DNA of 64,000 bases from Actinomadura coerulea (GTDB taxonomy: Bacteria; Actinomycetota; Actinomycetes; Streptosporangiales; Streptosporangiaceae), in NCBI RefSeq assembly GCF_014208105.1, contig NZ_JACHMQ010000001.1:7626001-7690000 (forward strand), read 5' to 3'. Position numbers and translations under genes: made by a program. The notes under the pieces are model-generated. The model was not told where the DNA came from. It made no database searches and saw only the letters and a list, made by a program, of their open reading frames with translations. Positions 56,224 to 64,000 of the stretch are shown here, in pieces. The stretch's first letter is position 1. Each line of letters opens with the position of its first letter.

Positions 56224-56990
56224 GCTACGAGGCGAAGTTCAAGGTCTGGCGCGGCGACGACGGCGCGGGCGAGCTCACCGACTACACCGTCGAGGTGAAC
56301 GAGGGCGAGGTCGTCCTCGACATCATCCACCGGCTGCAGGCCACGCAGGCGCCCGACCTCGCCGTTCGGTGGAACTGCAAGGCCGGCAAGTGCGGGTCGT
56401 GCTCCGCGGAGATCAACGGCATGCCGCGGCTGCTGTGCATGACCCGGATGTCGACCTTCGACCCGGAGGAGACGATCACCGTCACCCCGGTGCGCACCTT
56501 CCCGGTGATCCGCGACCTGGTCACGGACGTGTCGTTCAACTACCAGAAGGCCCGGGAGGTCCCCTCGTTCGACCCGGGCGACGCCAAGCCGGGCGAGCTG
56601 CGCATGCAGCAGGTGGACGTCGAGCGCTCGCAGGAGTTCCGCAAGTGCATCGAGTGCTTCCTGTGCCAGAACGTCTGCCACGTCATCCGCGACCATGAGG
56701 AGAACAAGCCCGAGTTCGCGGGCCCGCGATTCCTCATGCGGATCGCGGAACTGGAGATGCACCCGGCCGACCAGGCCGACCGGCGCAACATCGCGCAGGA
56801 CGACCACGGTCTCGGCTTCTGCAACATCACCAAGTGCTGCACCGAGGTCTGCCCGGAGCACATCAAGATCACGGACAATGCGCTGATCCCGATGAAGGAG
56901 CGGGTCGTCGGCCGCAAGTACGACCCGCTGGTGTGGCTCGGCAGCAAGCTCGGAATCGTGCGCAAGGGCGAGGACACCCCGTCCGCCTGA
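56220..56990 (+). CDS. sdhB: Succinate dehydrogenase iron-sulfur subunit, Sdh1-type
   Basis: 256 residues, ATG overlapping the stop of sdhA (ATGA). The start MSYEAKFKVWRGD and the 2Fe-2S motif WNCKAGKCGSCSAEING match the Sdh1 group of mycobacteria. The two further cluster motifs are KCIECFLCQNVCHV and CNITKCCTEVCPEHIK, giving 4Fe-4S and 3Fe-4S centres. It passes electrons from FAD to the membrane subunit. A strong hairpin terminator follows at 57008. Confidence 0.96.
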   Translation: MSYEAKFKVWRGDDGAGELTDYTVEVNEGEVVLDIIHRLQATQAPDLAVRWNCKAGKCGSCSAEINGMPRLLCMTRMSTFDPEETITVTPVRTFPVIRDLVTDVSFNYQKAREVPSFDPGDAKPGELRMQQVDVERSQEFRKCIECFLCQNVCHVIRDHEENKPEFAGPRFLMRIAELEMHPADQADRRNIAQDDHGLGFCNITKCCTEVCPEHIKITDNALIPMKERVVGRKYDPLVWLGSKLGIVRKGEDTPSA

Positions 56991-57007
56991 CCCCCGCACG
57001 GCCTCTC

Positions 57008-57055
57008 GCGAACGTCCCCCGCCGCCCCGCGCGACGGGGGACGTTCGCGTTTCCG
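57008..57055 (+). terminator. Terminator of the Sdh1 operon
   Basis: Arms GCGAACGTCCCCCG and CGGGGGACGTTCGC (57008-57021, 57035-57048), perfect 14 bp, then GTTTCC. The remainder of 57056-57235 shows no gene. Confidence 0.85.
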
Positions 57056-57239
57056 CCGATCCCGTCACGGGACGCCGTTCTGGCGTGCGGCGCTCCGTGG
57101 CCCGGCGGGCGGCGTGCCCCCGGCCCGCCGCCCGCCGTTCCGCCGTTCCCCGTGAACGCCGTGGACGCCGGGCGGCCTCCGGCCGTGCACGCCGCGTCCA
57201 ACACACTGGCGCACCCTCGAATGTTCGAGTAGGGATAAG

Positions 57240-57315
57240 TGCACACAACGCGTGATTGAACCGTGATTCTTTCCCTGGAGGCGGGAACGCTTCGGGCCCT
57301 TTAGCGTTGTGTGCA
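57240..57315. promoter_or_regulatory. 12-bp inverted repeat around the crp-like promoter
   Basis: TGCACACAACGC (57240-57251) and its exact complement GCGTTGTGTGCA (57304-57315) bracket the promoter region; the second arm runs into the ATG. Between them CGTGATT occurs twice (57251-57257 and 57262-57268). This arrangement suggests autoregulation by looping or an mRNA stem covering the start. Confidence 0.6.
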
Positions 57316-58016
57316 TGAGCGCCCCCGAAGGTTCTTTCCTCGGCGATCTCACCCCGGAGGAACGCGAGGAGCTGGCGGCCCGCGGCCGCGTCCGCGAATT
57401 CGACCGGGGAGAGACCCTCTTCCTGGAGGGCGAGGATCCCGACTGGGTGGCGGTCCTGCTGCGGGGCCGGGCCAAGGCGTGCTCCTACCGCGAGTTCGGC
57501 GGCGAGACGCTTCTCGCCGTGCGCGGCCCGGGGGCGCTGCTCGGCGAGGTCGCCGCGATCGACGGGCTGCCCCGCTCGGCGACGGTCACGGCGCTCGAAC
57601 CGGTCCGGGCGCTCGCGGTGACCGCCGACGAGTTCATGGGGTTCTTACAGGTGCACGGCCGCGTCTCCGTCCTCATCATGCGGATGCTGTGCCAGCGCTG
57701 GCGCGACGCCGACCGCAAGCGCGTCGAGTTCGGCACGTTCGACGCGACGGGCCGGGTCGCGCAGCGCCTCGTCGAGCTGGCGGAGCGGTTCGGCGTGCCC
57801 TACGACCGCCGGACGGGCGGGGCGGGCGCGGGGGGCGGCGACAGCGTCCAGATCACGCTGAACCTCTCGCAGGAGGAGCTGGCGGGCTGGGTGGGCGCGT
57901 CCCGCGAGGCGGTCAGCAAGGCGCTGCGCACGCTGCGCCGGCACGGCTGGATCGAGACGGGCCGGCGCCGCCTCATCGTCCACGACCTCCAGGCCTTACG
58001 CCGCCATGCGCGCTAG
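57315..58016 (+). CDS. Crp/Fnr-family regulator
   Basis: 233 residues from the ATG at 57315; the GTG at 57309 is an alternative. The cyclic-nucleotide-binding domain (about 1-120) has the pattern GETLFLEGEDPDWVAVLLRG and LLGEVAAIDGLPRSATVTAL (phosphate-binding cassette). A long helix and the C-terminal HTH follow (LSQEELAGWVGASREAVSKA, LRTLRRHGWIETGRRRLIV). No cysteine cluster for oxygen sensing is visible. It is located behind the Sdh1 operon and could respond to metabolic state. No ribosome site is seen. Confidence 0.92.
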   Translation: MSAPEGSFLGDLTPEEREELAARGRVREFDRGETLFLEGEDPDWVAVLLRGRAKACSYREFGGETLLAVRGPGALLGEVAAIDGLPRSATVTALEPVRALAVTADEFMGFLQVHGRVSVLIMRMLCQRWRDADRKRVEFGTFDATGRVAQRLVELAERFGVPYDRRTGGAGAGGGDSVQITLNLSQEELAGWVGASREAVSKALRTLRRHGWIETGRRRLIVHDLQALRRHAR

Positions 58017-58094
58017 CGGGCTCTCGCCCGGGATCCCAGAGGGGCACTGACCCGGTGCGGGGCGGGCGCCGCCGCGCCCCGTACGCTGTGCAGG

Positions 58095-59096
58095 ATGCAG
58101 CTGCAGCAGCTCGCCTACTTCGTCGCGGTCGCCGAGGTACGCCACTTCACGCAGGCCGCCGAGCTGCTGCGCGTCGCGCAGCCTTCGCTGTCCAAGCAGA
58201 TCCGCGCGCTGGAGAACGAGCTGAACGTGTCGCTGTTCAGCCGCGCGCGGGGCAACATCACCCTGACTCCCGCGGGTGAGGCACTGCTTCCCCTGGCGAA
58301 GCGCATCCTGGCCGATGTCGACACGGCTCGCCTGGAGGTACAGGAGCTCGTCGGCCTGAAACGCGGGCGGGTGCGGCTCGGCGCGACGCCGTCCCTGTGC
58401 GCGGGCCTGCTGGCGGACGTCCTGCGCCGCTTCCACGACGCGTATCCGGGGATCCAGCTCATCGTGGAGGAGGGCGGCTCGCGCGACCTCGTCCGGGAGC
58501 TGACGCGCGGCTCGCTGGACATGGCCCTGGTGATCCTTCCCCTGCACGGCGACCCGCCCCTGGACACCACGCCGATCCTGCGCGAGTACCTGGTGGTGGC
58601 CTCCCCGGCGGGACCCGGGGCGGGCGCCCCGGAGCGCTCGCCGAGGACCCCCCAGCTCCCGCGCCGCTCGTACCTGCGCATCGAGGACCTGCAGAACCGC
58701 CCGCTGGTGATGTTCCGTCCCGGCTACGACCTGCGCGAGGCGACCATCAGCGCGTGCAGGGCGGCCGGGTTCGAGCCGAGGTTCGCGGTCGAGGGCGGCG
58801 AGATGGACGCCGTCCTGCGGTTCGTGGAGGTCGGCCTCGGTATCGCGGTCGTCCCCAGCATGGTGCTGGCCGGACGCCCCGGCCTGCGCGGAACCCCGCT
58901 CGTCCTGGCCGACGACGAGGCGCGCCGAGGCCGCCAAGGCCCCGGCCTGCTTCGCACCATCGCGCTCGCCCACCGCAAGGACGTCGAGCTCACCCACGCG
59001 GCCCGGGCCTTCCAGGAGACCCTCCAGACGTTCCTCGTGGAGGCCGCCCTGGCCGGCAGTCTCCCGGCCGGCGTGGAGACCCTGGTCGACGCCTAG
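58095..59096 (+). CDS. LysR-family regulator
   Basis: 333 residues. N-terminal winged HTH (MQLQQLAYFVAVAEVRHFTQ, AAELLRVAQPSLSKQIRALE) and the substrate-binding domain from about 90 (VRLGATPSLCAGLLADVLRR). The first 60 residues are typical of the CynR/BenM subgroup. TACGCT close to the ATG suggests a very short leader. Its effector and targets are unknown; it is convergent with the MarR gene, the stops overlapping by four bases. Confidence 0.92.
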   Translation: MQLQQLAYFVAVAEVRHFTQAAELLRVAQPSLSKQIRALENELNVSLFSRARGNITLTPAGEALLPLAKRILADVDTARLEVQELVGLKRGRVRLGATPSLCAGLLADVLRRFHDAYPGIQLIVEEGGSRDLVRELTRGSLDMALVILPLHGDPPLDTTPILREYLVVASPAGPGAGAPERSPRTPQLPRRSYLRIEDLQNRPLVMFRPGYDLREATISACRAAGFEPRFAVEGGEMDAVLRFVEVGLGIAVVPSMVLAGRPGLRGTPLVLADDEARRGRQGPGLLRTIALAHRKDVELTHAARAFQETLQTFLVEAALAGSLPAGVETLVDA

Positions 59097-59533
59097 CCGC
59101 GCAGTTCCTCCGCGGCTTCGCGGAACGCCGTCGCCGCCCGCGTGAAGTAGTCGTACAGCACCTCGCGCTGCTCGTCGGTGTACCCGCCGAGGATCTCGCC
59201 GATCCGCCTGCGCGCGGGCGCCAGGACGCGGTCCAGGTCGGCCGGCGCTCCGACCGGTTCGACGATGACCTTGCGCCGGTCCTCCGGGGACGGGACGCGC
59301 CGCACGTAGCCGCCCTGCTCCAGCCGGTCGATCAGCCGGGTGGTCGGCCCCGTCGTCAGGCCCGTCCGCGCGGACAGCTCGCCGGGGGTCATCGCGCCCG
59401 CCAGATCGAGGATGTTCAGCGCGTACAGGTCGGTGCCGCCCAGGTCGCAGGCCCGTGCGCCGGCGTGGCCGTGGAGCATGACGGCGCTGAGATAGCGCCG
59501 GTAGGTCCCGGACGCGTCTTCGGATGTTGACAT
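59093..59533 (-). CDS. MarR-family regulator
   Basis: 146 residues. The winged-helix core reads MTPGELSARTGLTTGPTTRL, IDRLEQGGYVRRVPSPEDRR and KVIVEPVG, the characteristic MarR recognition helix and beta-wing with Asp-Arg-Arg. Divergent from the SnoaL-like gene with a set of AT-rich palindromes between them, so it probably represses that gene and itself. Confidence 0.92.
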   Translation of the reverse strand: MSTSEDASGTYRRYLSAVMLHGHAGARACDLGGTDLYALNILDLAGAMTPGELSARTGLTTGPTTRLIDRLEQGGYVRRVPSPEDRRKVIVEPVGAPADLDRVLAPARRRIGEILGGYTDEQREVLYDYFTRAATAFREAAEELRG

Positions 59534-59557
59534 CCCGCCCCCCGCCTCCTAATCTCT

Positions 59558-59604
59558 TCCTCAACGAAGAGAAATCTTCAATGAAGAAACTTCTTACATG
59601 AAGT
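59558..59604. promoter_or_regulatory. Operator-like palindromes between MarR and SnoaL-like genes
   Basis: TCTTCA-A-TGAAGA (59575-59587) is a perfect 13-bp palindrome; TCCTCAACGAAGA (59558-59570) is a close copy 17 bp away; ACTTC-ttacat-GAAGT (59589-59604) is a third weaker inverted pair. AT-rich in a GC-rich surrounding. Confidence 0.75.
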
Positions 59605-59621
59605 TACCAGAGAGGGCAGCC

Positions 59622-60056
59622 ATGACCGACACCGCCGCCGTCCACGCGCTCTTCGACCGCCTCACGGCCGCCTGGGACGCCGGTGACGGCGCCGCCTACG
59701 GCGCGTGCTTCACCGCAGACGCGACCTACATCACCTATGTCGGCACCCTCTACCGGGGCGCCGAGGAGATCGGCGCCGCGCACCAGGCTCTCTTCGACGG
59801 CTTCCTCAAGGGCACCAGGCTGGCCTGCGAGATCATCGACGTCCGCCTCACGGGCCCCGGCACCGCCGTCGTCATCACCCGCGGCGACACCTACAAGAAG
59901 GCTCCCGGCAAGCTCAAGAAGCTCCAGACCAACACCGTCGTCCGGGGAGCCGACGGCGTATGGCGCCTGGCCGCGTTCCAGAACACCCTCCACAAGAGCC
60001 TCATGGAGGCCGTTTCCTTCAAGTTCCAGCCCGCCACCAGACCCGCCGCGGCCTGA
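59622..60056 (+). CDS. SnoaL/SgcJ-like NTF2-fold protein
   Basis: 144 residues from the ATG at 59622 (GAGGGC upstream); an earlier ATG at 59598 lies in the operator. The pattern VHALFDRLTAAWDAGDGAAY, FTADATYITYVGTLYRG and the end DGVWRLAAFQNT is that of the SgcJ/EcaC-type NTF2-like family (DUF4440-like). Members are small oxidative or unknown enzymes. Regulation by the divergent MarR protein is likely. Confidence 0.88.
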   Translation: MTDTAAVHALFDRLTAAWDAGDGAAYGACFTADATYITYVGTLYRGAEEIGAAHQALFDGFLKGTRLACEIIDVRLTGPGTAVVITRGDTYKKAPGKLKKLQTNTVVRGADGVWRLAAFQNTLHKSLMEAVSFKFQPATRPAAA

Positions 60057-60064
60057 CCTCGCCG

Positions 60065-60652
60065 TCAGCCCTGCTGGAGGGCCAGGTACCCGGGCGGGAC
60101 GAGGTGGGGCGGGTTGGCCGCCTGGGTGGCGCCGGGTTCGATGATGCGGAACATGTCGAAGAGGACGATCGGCACCTCGCGGCCCAGCACCTCCTTGACG
60201 AGCCCCGAGGAGTGCAGGTGCCGCGCGGCGTCGACGCAGAGGTCGTCGAAGTGGGCGCAGAGTTTCTCGTCCTGCTCCTCTTCCGCGTCGTCGTCGCCGG
60301 GCTCGTACCAGAGGCCGAGGCGCTTCACCTCCTCCAGGTAGAGGGAGGTGCCCTCGGGGTCGTCGGGATGGTGGCCCGCCGACCCGGCTTCCTCCAGCAG
60401 CATGTAGGCGTAGCTCCAGCGCACCTCCAGCGGATCGGCGGAAGAGCCTTCGAGGTTCCGCCGGACGTTGCCCTCGGTGTTGTAGCCGATCGCCATGTAC
60501 GGGTCGTAGGGGTAGTCCCAGAGTTCGTGGACCGTCGAGAACTCGCCGTGCGAGATCCGCAGCGAGATCACGTAGATCTCGGGGCGGAGGGCCTCGGGGA
60601 ACGAGCGCAGGGAGTCCTCGGCGGCCCGGCGCATGTGCTGTTGGAGGGTCAT
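60065..60652 (-). CDS. Unknown soluble protein (DUF4303-like?)
   Basis: 195 residues, soluble and acidic (DDDAEEEQDEKLCAHFDD). The N-terminal 80 residues (RPEIYVISLRISHGEFSTVH, YMAIGYNTEGNVRRN) are loosely like DUF4303 proteins, often found as immunity-type or small regulatory proteins. The evidence is weak. Convergent with the SnoaL-like gene, with eight bases between stops. Confidence 0.7.
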   Translation of the reverse strand: MTLQQHMRRAAEDSLRSFPEALRPEIYVISLRISHGEFSTVHELWDYPYDPYMAIGYNTEGNVRRNLEGSSADPLEVRWSYAYMLLEEAGSAGHHPDDPEGTSLYLEEVKRLGLWYEPGDDDAEEEQDEKLCAHFDDLCVDAARHLHSSGLVKEVLGREVPIVLFDMFRIIEPGATQAANPPHLVPPGYLALQQG

Positions 60653-60706
60653 CCCCTCATGATCGCGGATCGAGGGCGGAGCCGGGCGGCGAGACCAGGG
60701 GCCGGA

Positions 60707-61453
60707 TCACGCGGTCAGCAGATCCTTCAGCAGCCGGGCGCGGACGTCGTCGTCGCCGTCCTCCGGCGGATGCCAGGGGCAGGCGATGTCCAGGGCGGCC
60801 ACGCGGCCGGTGGCCATGATCCGCCGGACGGACGCGACGACCGCCTCGCGGGAGGGCCCGCCGGCGACCGGGAACTTCAGCCCGGGGAGCTCGGCGGCGT
60901 CGACGACGTCCACGTCGATGTGCAGCAGCAGCGGGCCGGGGGGCAGGTCGACGTCGTCGACCGCGCAGCGCCGCACCCGCGAGGACGCGAGGAACTCCGC
61001 CTCGGCCGGGTCGAGGTCGCGGGCGTCCACCAGGACGGCGCGGTCCTCCGGCAGCGTGCGCAGCCCCAGCCGGTCGGGGAGGAGCGCGGTGTCGGCGCCG
61101 AGGATCTGCCGGAGCGGCATCCCGCCGATGTAGCCGGACGTCGAGCTGTCCACCGTGTGGACGTCGCCGTGCGCGTCGAACCAGACGACGGAGGCGTCCA
61201 CCCCCGCCTTCTGGACGCCCGCGAGGACGGCCTCGGCGGTCAGGCAGTCGCCCGACACCACGCGCGGCATCGAACCGCCGTCGATCTGGCCGGCGACCTC
61301 GGCGACGACCGGCTCGAACAGCGCCGCGACGCGCTGCCACACGTCGCCGTCGGGCAGGTCCGGCGTCACGGCGACGACGTCGAGACCGGAAAGGGGGAAG
61401 GACGCGTCGGGGAGCCGTTCGTCCTGGTGATAGGGCAGGAGGGTGACAGTCAT
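60707..61453 (-). CDS. Ureohydrolase (arginase/agmatinase family)
   Basis: 248 residues. The manganese-binding motifs of the family are present with small changes: RVVSGDCLTAEAVLAGV (G-G-D-C variant of the usual G-G-D-H), VVWFDAHGDVHT (D-A-H-X-D) and LLHIDVDVVDAAELPG (the third motif). The Cys in place of His in the first motif and the short length (usual 300) make the substrate uncertain; formimidoylglutamase-like or guanidino-acid hydrolases are alternatives. Minus strand, terminator and start are clear. Precedes no partner gene. Confidence 0.82.
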   Translation of the reverse strand: MTVTLLPYHQDERLPDASFPLSGLDVVAVTPDLPDGDVWQRVAALFEPVVAEVAGQIDGGSMPRVVSGDCLTAEAVLAGVQKAGVDASVVWFDAHGDVHTVDSSTSGYIGGMPLRQILGADTALLPDRLGLRTLPEDRAVLVDARDLDPAEAEFLASSRVRRCAVDDVDLPPGPLLLHIDVDVVDAAELPGLKFPVAGGPSREAVVASVRRIMATGRVAALDIACPWHPPEDGDDDVRARLLKDLLTA

Positions 61454-61470
61454 GAGGACACATTAGAACG

Positions 61471-61498
61471 GTCCCGCCCGGTACTCCGGGCGGGACCG
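61471..61498 (-). terminator. Terminator of the second succinate dehydrogenase operon
   Basis: Perfect 12-bp stem GGTCCCGCCCGG and complement, loop tact, 40 bases after the stop of the iron-sulfur gene. Confidence 0.8.
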
Positions 61499-61538
61499 AG
61501 AACAAGGGCGGCGGGGGCCGCCGCCCCCGCCGCGTCCG

Positions 61539-62291
61539 CTACCGCTTCTTCCCTCCGGCGGTCGCCTTCAGGTAGTCGTGGTTCAGCCGGCCGATGACGT
61601 CCAGCGGGATGCCCTTCGGGCAGGCGACGGTGCACTCGCCGGTGTTGGTGCAGCCGCCGAAGCCCTCCTCGTCGTGGGTGTCCAGCATGGACACGACGCG
61701 GTCCCAGCGCTCGGGCTGGCCCTGCGGCATCAGGCCGAGGTGGGTGACCTTGGCGCCGAGGAACAGGGCGGCCGAGCCGTTCGGGCAGGCCGCGACGCAG
61801 GCCCCGCAGCCGATGCACTCGGCGGCCTCGAACGCGCGGTCGGCGTCGGGCTTCGGGACGGGCGTCGAGTGCGCCTCGGGGGCGGTGCCGGTCGGCGCGG
61901 TGATGTAGCCGCCGGCCTGGATCATCCGGTCGAACGCCGACCGGTCGACGACCAGGTCCTTGACCACCGGGAACGCCTTGGCCCGCCACGGCTCGACGTC
62001 GATGACCTCGCCGTCCTTGAACTTGCGCATGTGGAGCTGGCACGTGGTGGTGGCGCGCTCCGGGCCGTGCGGGGTGCCGTTGATGACCAGCGAGCACATG
62101 CCGCAGATGCCCTCGCGGCAGTCGTGGTCGAACGCGACCGGCTCCTCGCCGGAGGCGATGAGCTTCTCGTTGAGGACGTCCAGCATCTCCAGGAACGAGG
62201 CGTCGGGGGAGACGTCGTCGAGCTTGTACTCGACCATCCCGCCCTTGTCCTGCGGGCCGCTCTGGCGCCAGACGCGCAGTGTGAGCTTCAT
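61539..62291 (-). CDS. sdhB: Succinate dehydrogenase/fumarate reductase iron-sulfur subunit, second complex
   Basis: 250 residues. 2Fe-2S motif FDHDCREGICGMCSLVING, then CIGCGACVAACPNGSA and GCTNTGECTVACPKGIP for the other clusters. It starts MKLTLRVWRQ, which differs from the Sdh1 iron-sulfur protein earlier in the window and matches the three-subunit type B enzymes of Corynebacterium and Streptomyces. It starts two bases after the stop of the flavoprotein gene. Confidence 0.95.
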   Translation of the reverse strand: MKLTLRVWRQSGPQDKGGMVEYKLDDVSPDASFLEMLDVLNEKLIASGEEPVAFDHDCREGICGMCSLVINGTPHGPERATTTCQLHMRKFKDGEVIDVEPWRAKAFPVVKDLVVDRSAFDRMIQAGGYITAPTGTAPEAHSTPVPKPDADRAFEAAECIGCGACVAACPNGSAALFLGAKVTHLGLMPQGQPERWDRVVSMLDTHDEEGFGGCTNTGECTVACPKGIPLDVIGRLNHDYLKATAGGKKR

Positions 62292-62293
62292 GA

Positions 62294-64000
<1,707 letters not shown>

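Overview
The window is very GC-rich DNA with high-GC third codon positions, short gene gaps, GTG starts and hairpin terminators without long U-tracts. Together with the gene content (LCP protein, HrdB-like sigma factor, PDZ-Lon protease, mycobacterial-type Sdh1, PucR regulator) this points to a filamentous actinobacterium. A member of the Streptosporangiales such as Actinomadura would fit, but that placement is an inference. No rRNA, tRNA, CRISPR array, transposase or integrase was seen.

Region 1 (1-15.9 kb) is a chromosomal type IV secretion/conjugation-like cluster. It holds a truncated TrbL/VirB6-like membrane protein, a 1282-residue membrane-anchored protein with transglycosylase-like and NlpC/P60 domains, PrgI/TcpC-like envelope proteins, a pilin-sized two-helix protein, a VirD4/TraG-like P-loop ATPase, a four-helix membrane protein and a NERD-nuclease membrane protein. 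A sigma-70 factor translationally coupled to a tail-anchored disordered protein closes it. Relaxase, integrase and att sites are absent from the visible part.

Region 2 (16.3-21 kb) has a short NusA-like KH protein, an orphan OmpR regulator, a PDZ-Lon protease and a J-domain membrane protein.

Region 3 (21-34.5 kb, with an outlier at 44.3-46 kb) is the unusual part. It contains mostly single-gene transcription units: three divergent paralogues of unknown function, three DMT-like permeases, a HAD phosphatase, a TerD-CAP fusion, a six-helix membrane protein, a 33-residue peptide, a HATPase and an RNase III homologue that has lost its catalytic residues. Almost all start with one promoter type, TTGCNN-16 bp-NACGGT, and ten have a stem-loop at the very 5' end of the predicted mRNA, usually with UCA or UCG in the loop. 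The same promoter type, without the stem-loop, drives several genes of the secretion-like cluster. One permease gene is interrupted by an in-frame UAG after which a coiled coil continues for 76 codons, and an array of five roughly 80-bp palindromic repeats lies upstream of it.

Region 4 (34.7-44.2 kb) is a hydantoin-type catabolic locus: a peptide-type ABC importer, HyuA-like hydantoinase and DUF917 protein, divergent from a PucR regulator with a perfect 17-bp palindrome between them. Region 5 (46-64 kb) is core-like: prepilin peptidase, LCP protein, Ser/Thr kinase, two OmpA-domain proteins with a lipoprotein, an XRE regulator, an Sdh1-type succinate dehydrogenase operon, Crp, LysR and MarR regulators, a ureohydrolase, and a second succinate dehydrogenase cut by the window end.
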